Assembly (NCBI GenBank): GCA_043806975.1
Contig: JAZDGL010000019.1
Location: 1-6,349, forward strand
DNA length: 6,349 nt
Origin: JAZDGL01 sp043806975
GTDB taxonomy: Bacteria; Patescibacteriota; Minisyncoccia; CAYZDR01
Direction of reading: 5' to 3'
The first letter of the stretch is position 1; each line of letters opens with the position of its first letter. Made by a program: the position numbers and the translations under genes. The notes beneath the pieces were generated by a model that saw only the letters and a list, made by a program, of their open reading frames with translations, ran no database searches and was not told the DNA's origin. Positions 1 to 5,520 of this stretch are shown piece after piece.

Positions 1-1337
1 TTTTCTTTCTTCGCCAATTTCATCATATCTTCCGTAAATCCGCTTTTGCTAAATAGAATATAGCATTCTTTTCTATTTTCTTTATTCCAATCAACTAATT
101 CAACCTTCCTTTTTAAATTCAAATAAACATCAACCCCGACTTTTTTGCTAGACCATTTTACTTCTCCGAAAATAATTTCTTTTGTCTCATTATTTATGCC
201 AACAACATCAATTTCCTCATTTTTGTCCCACCATTTCCCCGCGCGATTAAAGTTGGGATATTCTTTTTTGATAAACTCTATTGCGAATTTTTCATAATTT
301 TTAGCTGTCAGGTCAATAATAGAATTTTTTATAATACTCAAAACTTCTCTGCTTTTTCCTTCTTCAAGCAAGCGTTTATTATTAAAAATGAACCTGAACC
401 AAAATTCAAAATACTCATCTCTAATTCTATACAGTCCTTTTCTGCTTTTTTCGGGATATTTTTCCGTAATAGGAGTTTCTTTTTCAGTTAAACGCAGCTG
501 ATCCAAAATAGCAAGATAAGAAGATAAAGAACTTTTATCAAATCCTGTTCCATTTATGATTTCTCCCAGCTTTCTTTTTCCCATAGAAAGCGCGAGCAAT
601 ATTGAAAAATAATTTCTCGGCTCCCGCAATTCTTCTCTTAGCAAAAACTCCGCTTCTTCAAAAAGAAATTGTTCTTTTGAAAGCATATATTTCCCCGCGG
701 CTTTCCAAATATTTTTTTCTTCGATAAAATATTTTAAATATGTAATAGTGCCGCCGACTATAGAATAAACGACTATTTTATCCTCAAAAGATTTTTTGGG
801 AAAAATATCGCTTAAATCAAAAACAGAAAAAGGATGAACCAAAATTTGTCCCGATCTTCTCCCGTAAAGCGGCGATTTATGGACTAATGTATGCTCCTCC
901 ATCATCCCAATACTTGAACCGCATAAAATTAAATCAACTTTTGAATCTTTAAGATACAAATCCCAACCCTTTTGGAATATTGAAGAAATTCCCGGCTCTG
1001 CATCCGCCAAATAAGGAAACTCGTCTATCACCAAAACAAATTTTTTATTTTTCTGCGCTATATATTTAAATAATTGCTCCCAACCATCAATCCCATATTT
1101 CGCGGTATAATCATCATTAAAAAATTCTCCAATCTGGCAGGAAAGCTTTTTAAGCTGCAATTTTATATCCAGCCGCTCGGATAAAAAATAAACAGATGAT
1201 TTATTTTTTATAAATTCCAAACAAAGCGCCGTTTTCCCAACCCGCCGTTTTCCATAAACGATGATTAAATTGCTTTTCTTTTCGCTCCACCATCCATTAA
1301 GCGCTTTGAGTTCTTTTTGCCTATTATAAAATTTCAT
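1..1337 (-). CDS. ATP-binding protein, archaeal-type ATPase with DUF234 nuclease-like C-terminus (3' end cut by window edge)
   Basis: An open frame of 445 codons without a stop runs from ATG at 1337 to the window edge. The N-terminal P-loop ATPase shows Walker A GKRRVGKT (residues 29-36), Walker B FVLVIDEFPYL with D105-E106, and a sensor-like CGSS near 139-142. Residues about 242-290 look like a winged-helix domain. A conserved YRIRDEYFEFWFRF segment (303-316) opens the DUF234 region. This ends in a PD-(D/E)XK-like arrangement: WWDKNEEID with D377, then FGEVKW with E392 and K394. This is the ATPase_2 plus DUF234 architecture (predicted ATPases of COG1672), usually about 450-470 residues, so only a short tail should be missing. 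The biochemical role of the family is not established; DNA binding or cleavage is inference. No Shine-Dalgarno precedes the ATG. It follows speD by 63 bp but has its own strong promoter and probable operator. Confidence 0.88.
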   Translation of the reverse strand, partial: MKFYNRQKELKALNGWWSEKKSNLIIVYGKRRVGKTALCLEFIKNKSSVYFLSERLDIKLQLKKLSCQIGEFFNDDYTAKYGIDGWEQLFKYIAQKNKKFVLVIDEFPYLADAEPGISSIFQKGWDLYLKDSKVDLILCGSSIGMMEEHTLVHKSPLYGRRSGQILVHPFSVFDLSDIFPKKSFEDKIVVYSIVGGTITYLKYFIEEKNIWKAAGKYMLSKEQFLFEEAEFLLREELREPRNYFSILLALSMGKRKLGEIINGTGFDKSSLSSYLAILDQLRLTEKETPITEKYPEKSRKGLYRIRDEYFEFWFRFIFNNKRLLEEGKSREVLSIIKNSIIDLTAKNYEKFAIEFIKKEYPNFNRAGKWWDKNEEIDVVGINNETKEIIFGEVKWSSKKVGVDVYLNLKRKVELVDWNKENRKECYILFSKSGFTEDMMKLAKKE

Positions 1338-1341
1338 TGAT

Positions 1342-1381
1342 TTAGTATAATTTAGATTAGTATAATTTAGATTATACTAAT
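1342..1381. promoter_or_regulatory. Probable operator: three TTAGTATAA half-sites, two forming an 11-bp-arm palindrome
   Basis: TTAGTATAA occurs at 1342-1350 and 1357-1365, with its inverse TTATACTAA at 1372-1380. The last two form a perfect inverted repeat with 11-bp arms (1356-1366 and 1371-1381) around a 4-bp spacer. A 15-bp unit is also tandemly repeated exactly (1343-1357 and 1358-1372). The palindrome covers the -10 box and predicted start site of the ATPase promoter, as expected for a dimeric repressor site. The repressor is unknown; the winged helix of the ATPase itself is one candidate, by inference. Confidence 0.65.
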
Positions 1382-1399
1382 TCATTTTATTTTTGTCAA
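1371..1399 (-). promoter_or_regulatory. Perfect consensus sigma70 promoter for the ATPase gene
   Basis: On the minus strand TTGACA (1399-1394) and TATAAT (1376-1371) are separated by exactly 17 bp. Both hexamers match the consensus fully. The predicted transcription start is near 1364, giving a leader of about 27 nt before the ATG at 1337. The -35 box lies 1 bp beyond the speD stop codon. The -10 box lies inside a long palindrome, so this strong promoter is probably repressible. Confidence 0.85.
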
Positions 1400-1400
1400 G

Positions 1401-1745
1401 CTAAAACCCTCTCTCCAATTCCACAATCTTCACCTTCCCCGCTCTTAACGCTTCTTTCATATACTGAAATGCAGGTGTAGGATTGGAATGTTGACCGCAA
1501 GTAAAAATATCCACTGCCGCGTAGCCATATTCGGGATAAGTATGAATACTGATATGGCTTTCCGCCAAAACCCCAAAAATAGTTATCCCTTGCGGAGAAA
1601 ATTTTTTGCTGCCAAGTTTCACCAAATGATGGTTCGCTTTTTTTGTAGCTTCGCGAATAATTTTTTTAAGTAAAATTTCATCGTTTAAAATTTTTTCATC
1701 GCAAGCGGAAAATTCTGCGATGATTTGACGACCAAGTTTTGTCAT
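1401..1745 (-). CDS. speD: S-adenosylmethionine decarboxylase proenzyme (prokaryotic class, pyruvoyl-dependent)
   Basis: The 114-residue product decarboxylates S-adenosylmethionine to supply aminopropyl groups for spermidine synthesis in the cytoplasm. The proenzyme should self-cleave between E62 and S63 in AESHISIHTYPE (61-72), turning S63 into the pyruvoyl cofactor. H68 and C83 (FTCG) occupy the processing and catalytic positions known in the Thermotoga maritima enzyme, with the same numbering. The opening MTKLGRQIIAEF matches the family start, which supports ATG at 1745 even though no good Shine-Dalgarno is visible. The protein ends at ERGF, shorter than the roughly 120-130 residues of many relatives, but all core residues are present. 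No spermidine synthase gene lies in the window. The upstream region is a repeat block in which I see no convincing promoter. The stop is TAG. Confidence 0.95.
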   Translation of the reverse strand: MTKLGRQIIAEFSACDEKILNDEILLKKIIREATKKANHHLVKLGSKKFSPQGITIFGVLAESHISIHTYPEYGYAAVDIFTCGQHSNPTPAFQYMKEALRAGKVKIVELERGF

Positions 1746-1756
1746 ATTTTTGTTTT

Positions 1757-1806
1757 AAAATCCCCCTTTCGCCAAATGGCGAATCCCCCTTTAAAAAGGG
1801 GGAAAT
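1757..1806. repeat. Composite palindromic repeat, long form with nested palindrome
   Basis: A 50-bp unit has two CCCCCTTT runs and a closing AAAGGGGG run. The second CCCCCTTT and the AAAGGGGG form a perfect stem with 8-bp arms at 1785-1792 and 1795-1802. Between the two C-runs sits CGCCAAATGGCG (1770-1781), itself a palindrome. Removing those 12 bp leaves a sequence identical to the 38-bp unit inside tgt at 2237-2274. Confidence 0.9.
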
Positions 1807-2002
1807 AAATTTTATTTTTGTTTTTATGATATTTTACCCCCTCTTAATCTCCCCCTTATTAAAGGGGAGAAGAAAAGCGTGCATCTCCCCCTTGGTAAAG
1901 GGAAGAGGAAAAGCGCATTTCCCCCTCTGCCCCATCCCGAGGACAGAAAATAAGGCAGACCGTCTTGAACAACACCCCCTCTGAAAAGCGCATCTCCCCT
2001 GC

Positions 2003-2023
2003 CCCCTCCTCCGAGAGGAGGGG
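2003..2023. repeat. Perfect GC-rich hairpin just after the tgt stop codon
   Basis: CCCCTCCTC (2003-2011) and GAGGAGGGG (2015-2023) form a 9-bp stem with a 3-nt loop, starting 3 bp past the tgt stop. No T-tract follows it on the minus strand, so it is not a standard intrinsic terminator. It belongs to the same repeat type as the second unit inside tgt (2284-2326) and could stabilise the tgt mRNA 3' end. Confidence 0.75.
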
Positions 2024-2026
2024 AAA

Positions 2027-3178
2027 TTATTTTTCTCCTCTTAACATTTTCATCAATTTCAGATAAAATTTCAAGTTATGAATTGTTGATAACTTCATCC
2101 CGAGAGATTCTTTTATATCAATTAGATGACGGATATATGCCTTGGAATAATTTTTGCAGGCATAGCAATCGCAATTTTCGCTAATCGGCGAAAAATCAGT
2201 TTTGAATTTTGAATTTGTGATTTGAATAGTATGGTAAAAATCCCCCTTTAATCCCCCTTTAAAAAGGGGGAAATTCTTTTGAAAAACCTCCCCTAACCCC
2301 TCCTCGTCAAGAAGGGAAATTTTATTGATAAATAAACTCCCGTGCCGCGCGTTTCTCGTGGGAATAACGCAATCAAACATATCAACTCCTAAAGCTACCG
2401 CCGCAACAATGTCTTCCGGCTTTCCCGCGCCCATATAGTATCGCGGCTTGTCTTCGGGGAGAAAATCCAGCGCCATTTTTAGCGTTCTGATCATTTCTTC
2501 GTGGGTTCCGTGCACAGTATCAGCGCCTCCGATAGCATATCCGTCAAAACCAATTTCCACCAAATTCAAAGCGCTTTTCTTTCTCAAATCTTCAAATTTA
2601 TTTCCCTGAACAATTCCAAAAATAAGCGGGCGCTTCTTTTTCTTAATATCAATTTTTTCCGCAAAATAATTTTTGCATCGGCGCGCCCACCTTGTAGTGC
2701 GCTCCACAGAATTTTTTGCGTATTCATACGAACAATCCCACGGAATGCACTCATCAAAACACATTATAATATCTGCGCCAAGATTAAGCTGAATTTCAAT
2801 GGATTTTTCGGGAGTCAAAAGCCGCTTATCACCATTTGCAGGATTTTTAAACTCCACGCCATCTTCTGAAAACCGCGCGAATTTTCCCAAAGAAAAAACT
2901 TGAAAACCCCCGCTATCCGTTAAAATCGGTCTGCGCCAATTCATAAATTTATGCAATCCGCCCGCTTGTTTTATTGTTTCATCTCCTGGTTTCAACCACA
3001 AATGATAAGTATTGCTCAACACGATCTGCGCTCCAATTTTTTTCAAATCTTCAACAGACAAATTTTTAACCGCGCCGCGCGTCGCAATCGGCATAAAAAA
3101 AGGCGTCCTGATTTTTCCATGCGCTGTTTTTAAAATACCTCTGCGGGACAACCCATTTTTTTGAATAATAGAAAACAT
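2027..3178 (-). CDS. tgt: Queuine/preQ1 tRNA-guanine transglycosylase with repeat-derived insert
   Basis: The 383-residue product exchanges guanine 34 of GUN-anticodon tRNAs for preQ1 or queuine in queuosine biosynthesis. Numbered from ATG at 3178, visible landmarks are the TDSGGFQVFSLG motif with D88, GIVQG, YAIGG, and DMFDCVIPTRN with the nucleophile-type D269. The zinc site CDCYAC...IHN has C336, C338, C341 and H367. The frame stays open up to an ATG at 3283, but those 35 extra codons translate repeat DNA, and family similarity begins only at the chosen start. That start has GAGA at 3190-3187 and a promoter at 3241-3212. Between SLF (residues 281-283) and QIT (319-321) there are about 29 residues absent from typical bacterial enzymes, encoded by two palindromic repeats in frame. 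Substrate residues and the zinc site are intact, so the enzyme is probably functional. No other queuosine gene is in the window, so base salvage is possible. Confidence 0.95.
   Translation of the reverse strand: MFSIIQKNGLSRRGILKTAHGKIRTPFFMPIATRGAVKNLSVEDLKKIGAQIVLSNTYHLWLKPGDETIKQAGGLHKFMNWRRPILTDSGGFQVFSLGKFARFSEDGVEFKNPANGDKRLLTPEKSIEIQLNLGADIIMCFDECIPWDCSYEYAKNSVERTTRWARRCKNYFAEKIDIKKKKRPLIFGIVQGNKFEDLRKKSALNLVEIGFDGYAIGGADTVHGTHEEMIRTLKMALDFLPEDKPRYYMGAGKPEDIVAAVALGVDMFDCVIPTRNARHGSLFINKISLLDEEGLGEVFQKNFPLFKGGLKGDFYHTIQITNSKFKTDFSPISENCDCYACKNYSKAYIRHLIDIKESLGMKLSTIHNLKFYLKLMKMLRGEK
2236..2326. repeat. Two palindromic repeat units inserted in frame within tgt
   Basis: One unit (2237-2274) is the short form of the intergenic repeat at 1757-1806. 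The other (about 2284-2326) matches the CTCCCCT..CCCCTCCTC..GGGAAAT unit at about 1994-2029. On the minus strand they encode a stretch that includes NFPLFKGGLKGDF, the kind of peptide these repeats give when translated. The reading frame is kept. Confidence 0.88.
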
Positions 3179-3186
3179 AAAATTTT

Positions 3187-3190
3187 TCTC
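3187..3190 (-). promoter_or_regulatory. Shine-Dalgarno site deciding the tgt start
   Basis: GAGA lies 8 nt upstream of the ATG at 3178. It is a short match, but its spacing is right, and it supports this start over the upstream ATG at 3283. Confidence 0.5.
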
Positions 3191-3211
3191 AATATAGCTT
3201 CCGCAAAAAAA

Positions 3212-3241
3212 ATTATAAAATCCCTCTCCGCCAGCTGTCGG
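3212..3241 (-). promoter_or_regulatory. Probable tgt promoter, partly made of repeat DNA
   Basis: On the minus strand TATAAT (3217-3212) is a perfect -10 box. CCGACA (3241-3236) is a 4/6 -35 box at an 18-bp spacing. Transcription would begin near 3205, about 27 nt before the chosen ATG and downstream of the alternative ATG at 3283. The -35 box falls within the repeat block. Confidence 0.55.
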
Positions 3242-3480
3242 ATCTCCCTTTTCAAATGGAGAAAATATCGGAATCCCTCTCAAACTCCCTTACTAAAGAA
3301 AGAAAATACCGAAACCCCCTTCAATTCCCCCTTATTAAGGGGGAAAATAATCGAAATTTATTTTAAAATCCCTCTTCTACCCAAGGCAGACCGCCTTGGG
3401 CGGTAATCTCCCTTTTTAAAGGGAGATTACATTAGAATCCCTCTCAGCCTCCCTTACTGCGGGGAGAAAATATCGGCAGC
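3218..3480. repeat. Tandem block of diverged 41-50-bp palindromic repeats upstream of tgt
   Basis: Successive units begin with AATCCCTCTC or similar and end with GAAAATATCG or a variant. Units at about 3271-3311 and 3434-3476 are close copies. Within the block are a perfect 12-bp-arm palindrome at 3404-3415/3418-3429, a perfect 8-bp-arm palindrome CCCAAGGC/GCCTTGGG at 3380-3387/3393-3400, and a CCCCCTTATTAAGGGGG palindrome at about 3328-3344. No gene is supported. The block separates the membrane protein gene from tgt and overlaps the tgt -35 box. Confidence 0.82.
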
Positions 3481-3487
3481 TATATCT

Positions 3488-5464
3488 TTATCTTGAAACC
3501 TTATAATCATCCGCTTCAAGTTTTAAATCCTCCCTTAATTCTGTCGTTTTTTCAGAAGCAGAAACTCTTATCTTCTTTTCCGTAAATTGATCAACTGCTT
3601 CTGCCGACGCAATTTCAAGAAGTTTCAAAGACTTTCCAAAATCAGATTCGGCGGGATTTATACTCACCTGAAAAACAGCTTCTTGCACAGGCAAAACTAC
3701 TCCCGTGTTTGCCGCTAAATTTCCAACATCCCAAACCGCTGTTCGCGTGATATTATCAAAATATATATTCCCGCTAGAAACTTTTACATTCCCCGACCAT
3801 CCTACCCCCGCTGGAAGCAGCGCATTCACTTTAACATTTGCCAAATCATTCGTCCAATTAACCAGCTGCCAATGAATAGTATAAGTGGTCGTCTGCCCCG
3901 CCTTAGGAGGAATCGGACCCCAATTTTTAATACTCCCTTCTTCCCAATAAAATCCTTTCTCAATCAACCCAAGCTTGGAATTGACTTTAATGTCCAAAGG
4001 ATTCGCGAATATCGGTTCGTGAACTTCCACAGCTTCTACAAAAATCGCAGAAGAAACTATAAAATTTTTATCCTGAATGCTCTTCGCGGAAGATTGATTT
4101 TTTATTCTAAAAGAAAAACCAAGCTCTTTTTCCTGCGAAGGCAAAAAATATCCAAAGTCAGAAACATTAGAAGAATTCCAAATAACTTTTCCTCCGTTTG
4201 AAACTTCCCCGTCTTGCGAAGCCAAAGAAAGTATGTCAACCGCGAAGCCTTTTATCTCCGCGGAAACAACCACTCCGCTCAAATTTGTTTCGCAAGTATT
4301 TTTCACATTCAATTTAATTTCAACGGTTTCGCCCCAATCGGCAGAATTTTTTCCGTCTTTAACAATTTGCAAAACTGAAATTTCCGCTTCTTTTATCATC
4401 GTGGAAGCCTCTGCGGAACTGTAAGGGAGAAACTCCCCGTCTTTTTCAATTCCTATATAAACCTTTGCAATCTGCCCCATTCCGGTCTCTCCCGCCAAAC
4501 TTCCCGCAAAAACAAAATCAATTTCTTCGAAAGATTTTAAATCAAAAGACATCTCTTTTTTAAAATTTTCCATCGCTATTTCCTGCAAATCTTCCGCGTC
4601 CAAATCTCCTTTTTTTGCCGACTGCAAAGAAAAACCGCTGGGAAAATCAACTTTAAAAATCAGTCCGAAAAAATCTTTTTCTAAAAGATTTTCCAGCTTC
4701 ACGCTATATTCAACATTTTTTCCAGAAGAAATTTCACGAACAGAATTCAAGGAAATTTTTATCGGCAAAGAATTTATTTTTAACTTCGCGCTTGCATTTT
4801 TTTCAAAAGAAGAATTGAAGTTTCCTGGAATATATTGCATTTTCCCTTCAACAAAATGGTCGCTCCCTTCCGACCCAAAAATTCTAACCGGAACCGCTAT
4901 ACTTTTTTCTTTGCCTACCTCCAAAATTCCAATATCCCAAACTTTCGTTCCCGCCGCCGAATCCCCCCCTATCACCGCCAGCGATGAAGGATAGCGCAAA
5001 GAAATAGATACATCTTTCAAATCAGTTTTAGAAAAATTACCAAATTTTATTTTTATTTCCGCGTCCATTCCATTAACAATTTTTTGCGGATAATTTATTT
5101 CAAAAAAAACATCTTGCTGCCTGTAAACCGTCCTGTTTTTTAAAAAATAGTAAAGAAAAGCCGAGCTAAATCCTAAAATAATAAAAAATGCCGCGATAGA
5201 ACCAACCAAAATTTTCTTCTTAATTTTTTCTCTTTTGAGATTTTTTATCGCCTGATCTCGCAAACCGCTTTCAATGGCGCCTGCGCTGCCAAACTCCGCT
5301 TGCGGCTCGCCGCCTCCAAGCGGAGTTTGAATTGGATTTTTTTGAAACCCAAAATCTTGGCGGCTATCGCCCTTCCCGCTGTTATTTATAGCATTTTCTT
5401 CCTGATCGTTTCCTTTTCCCTGATTTTGTTTATATATTTTATTTTGAAAATCTTGAAGAGACAT
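3488..5464 (-). CDS. N-anchored surface protein with tandem beta-sandwich (DUF11/CARDB-like) modules
   Basis: I do not recognise a named family for this 658-residue protein. Residues 1-80 are a hydrophilic, Q/N/G/K-rich cytoplasmic tail ending in a basic stretch (KREKIKKK, 77-84). Residues 85-108 are one hydrophobic segment, so the rest should lie outside the membrane. About four extracellular modules follow, near 118-230, 232-360, 361-500 and 505-645. Several carry the strand pattern of DUF11/CARDB-type folds, for example TKVWDIGILEVG (173-184), GKVIWN (425-430) and RTAVWDVGNLA (574-584). There is no cleavable signal peptide, catalytic motif or sortase signal. An adhesive or structural envelope role is inference. 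It begins 57 bp after recO and probably shares its transcript. AGAGG at 5479-5475, 10 nt before the ATG, is the likely ribosome site. A palindrome encodes part of the cytoplasmic tail (residues 46-59). Confidence 0.85.
   Translation of the reverse strand: MSLQDFQNKIYKQNQGKGNDQEENAINNSGKGDSRQDFGFQKNPIQTPLGGGEPQAEFGSAGAIESGLRDQAIKNLKREKIKKKILVGSIAAFFIILGFSSAFLYYFLKNRTVYRQQDVFFEINYPQKIVNGMDAEIKIKFGNFSKTDLKDVSISLRYPSSLAVIGGDSAAGTKVWDIGILEVGKEKSIAVPVRIFGSEGSDHFVEGKMQYIPGNFNSSFEKNASAKLKINSLPIKISLNSVREISSGKNVEYSVKLENLLEKDFFGLIFKVDFPSGFSLQSAKKGDLDAEDLQEIAMENFKKEMSFDLKSFEEIDFVFAGSLAGETGMGQIAKVYIGIEKDGEFLPYSSAEASTMIKEAEISVLQIVKDGKNSADWGETVEIKLNVKNTCETNLSGVVVSAEIKGFAVDILSLASQDGEVSNGGKVIWNSSNVSDFGYFLPSQEKELGFSFRIKNQSSAKSIQDKNFIVSSAIFVEAVEVHEPIFANPLDIKVNSKLGLIEKGFYWEEGSIKNWGPIPPKAGQTTTYTIHWQLVNWTNDLANVKVNALLPAGVGWSGNVKVSSGNIYFDNITRTAVWDVGNLAANTGVVLPVQEAVFQVSINPAESDFGKSLKLLEIASAEAVDQFTEKKIRVSASEKTTELREDLKLEADDYKVSR
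5290..5329. repeat. 13-bp-arm palindrome inside the membrane protein gene
   Basis: CAAACTCCGCTTG (5290-5302) and CAAGCGGAGTTTG (5317-5329) are perfect inverse copies around a 14-nt loop, which itself holds CGGC/GCCG. It encodes the segment around QTPLGGGEPQAEFG in the disordered cytoplasmic tail. It is unlike the CCCCCTTT repeats elsewhere, so it is probably a second element family. Confidence 0.8.
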
Positions 5465-5474
5465 ATTTTTAAAT

Positions 5475-5495
5475 CCTCTGCCCCCTAAATGGGGG
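5475..5495. repeat. Short CCCCC/GGGGG hairpin supplying the ribosome site of the membrane protein gene
   Basis: CCCCC (5481-5485) and GGGGG (5491-5495) flank TAAAT, a minimal form of the local palindrome. On the minus strand the hairpin is followed at once by CAGAGGA, whose AGAGG (5479-5475) is the best Shine-Dalgarno for the ATG at 5464, at 10-nt spacing. Folding of the hairpin next to the site could modulate translation; that is inference. Confidence 0.55.
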
Positions 5496-5520
5496 AAATT
5501 TATTTAAGATACTCTTGAAA

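Larger units (their letters stand above)
1756..2026. repeat. Block of palindromic G/C-tract repeats between tgt and speD
   Basis: Nearly the whole intergenic region is made of diverged units built on CCCCCTTT or CTCCCC runs paired with AAAGGGGG or GAGGGG runs. Clear hairpins lie at 1785-1802 and 2003-2023. A GAAAAGCGCAT-like motif followed by T/C-rich sequence recurs at 1872, 1908 and 1983. A segment near 1952-1966 resembles the AAGGCAGACCG element of the other repeat block. Such sequences resemble the MITE-like palindromes scattered through many uncultivated bacterial genomes. No transposase is nearby and no gene is supported here. Confidence 0.85.

Noticed and set aside
1338..1400. Riboswitch or attenuator ahead of the ATPase gene
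   Set aside because: The leader is only about 27 nt and the inverted repeat spans the -10 box, so it is better explained as a DNA operator than as an RNA element.
1746..1860. Possible speD promoter (TATCAT at 1831-1826 or TAAAAT at 1836-1831 on the minus strand)
   Set aside because: Neither has an acceptable -35 box at normal spacing, and the region is low-complexity repeat DNA.
1739..1984. Plus-strand open frame of 81 codons
   Set aside because: It starts inside speD and translates the intergenic repeat block. Its peptide (SPNGESPFKKG and similar) is repeat-derived, and there is no ribosome site or promoter.
1756..2026. Possible CRISPR array
   Set aside because: The units are diverged palindromes of uneven length without constant repeats or unique spacers of regular size, and no cas gene is present.
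2501..2869. Plus-strand open frame of 122 codons within tgt
   Set aside because: It lies antisense to the most conserved part of tgt and its composition is that of a shadow frame.
3161..3406. Plus-strand open frame of 81 codons
   Set aside because: It overlaps the tgt 5' end and the repeat block and encodes repeat-type peptide (PLLRGK, PKADRLGR). It shows no family similarity.
1756..3480. Possible insertion sequence or MITE with its transposase
   Set aside because: No transposase fragment, consistent terminal repeats or target duplication could be identified. Only the palindromic units are supported.
3872..4201. Plus-strand frames within the membrane protein gene (also 4233-4424 and 5300-5488)
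   Set aside because: They are antisense to a continuous, domain-bearing reading frame. No independent start signals or recognisable motifs.
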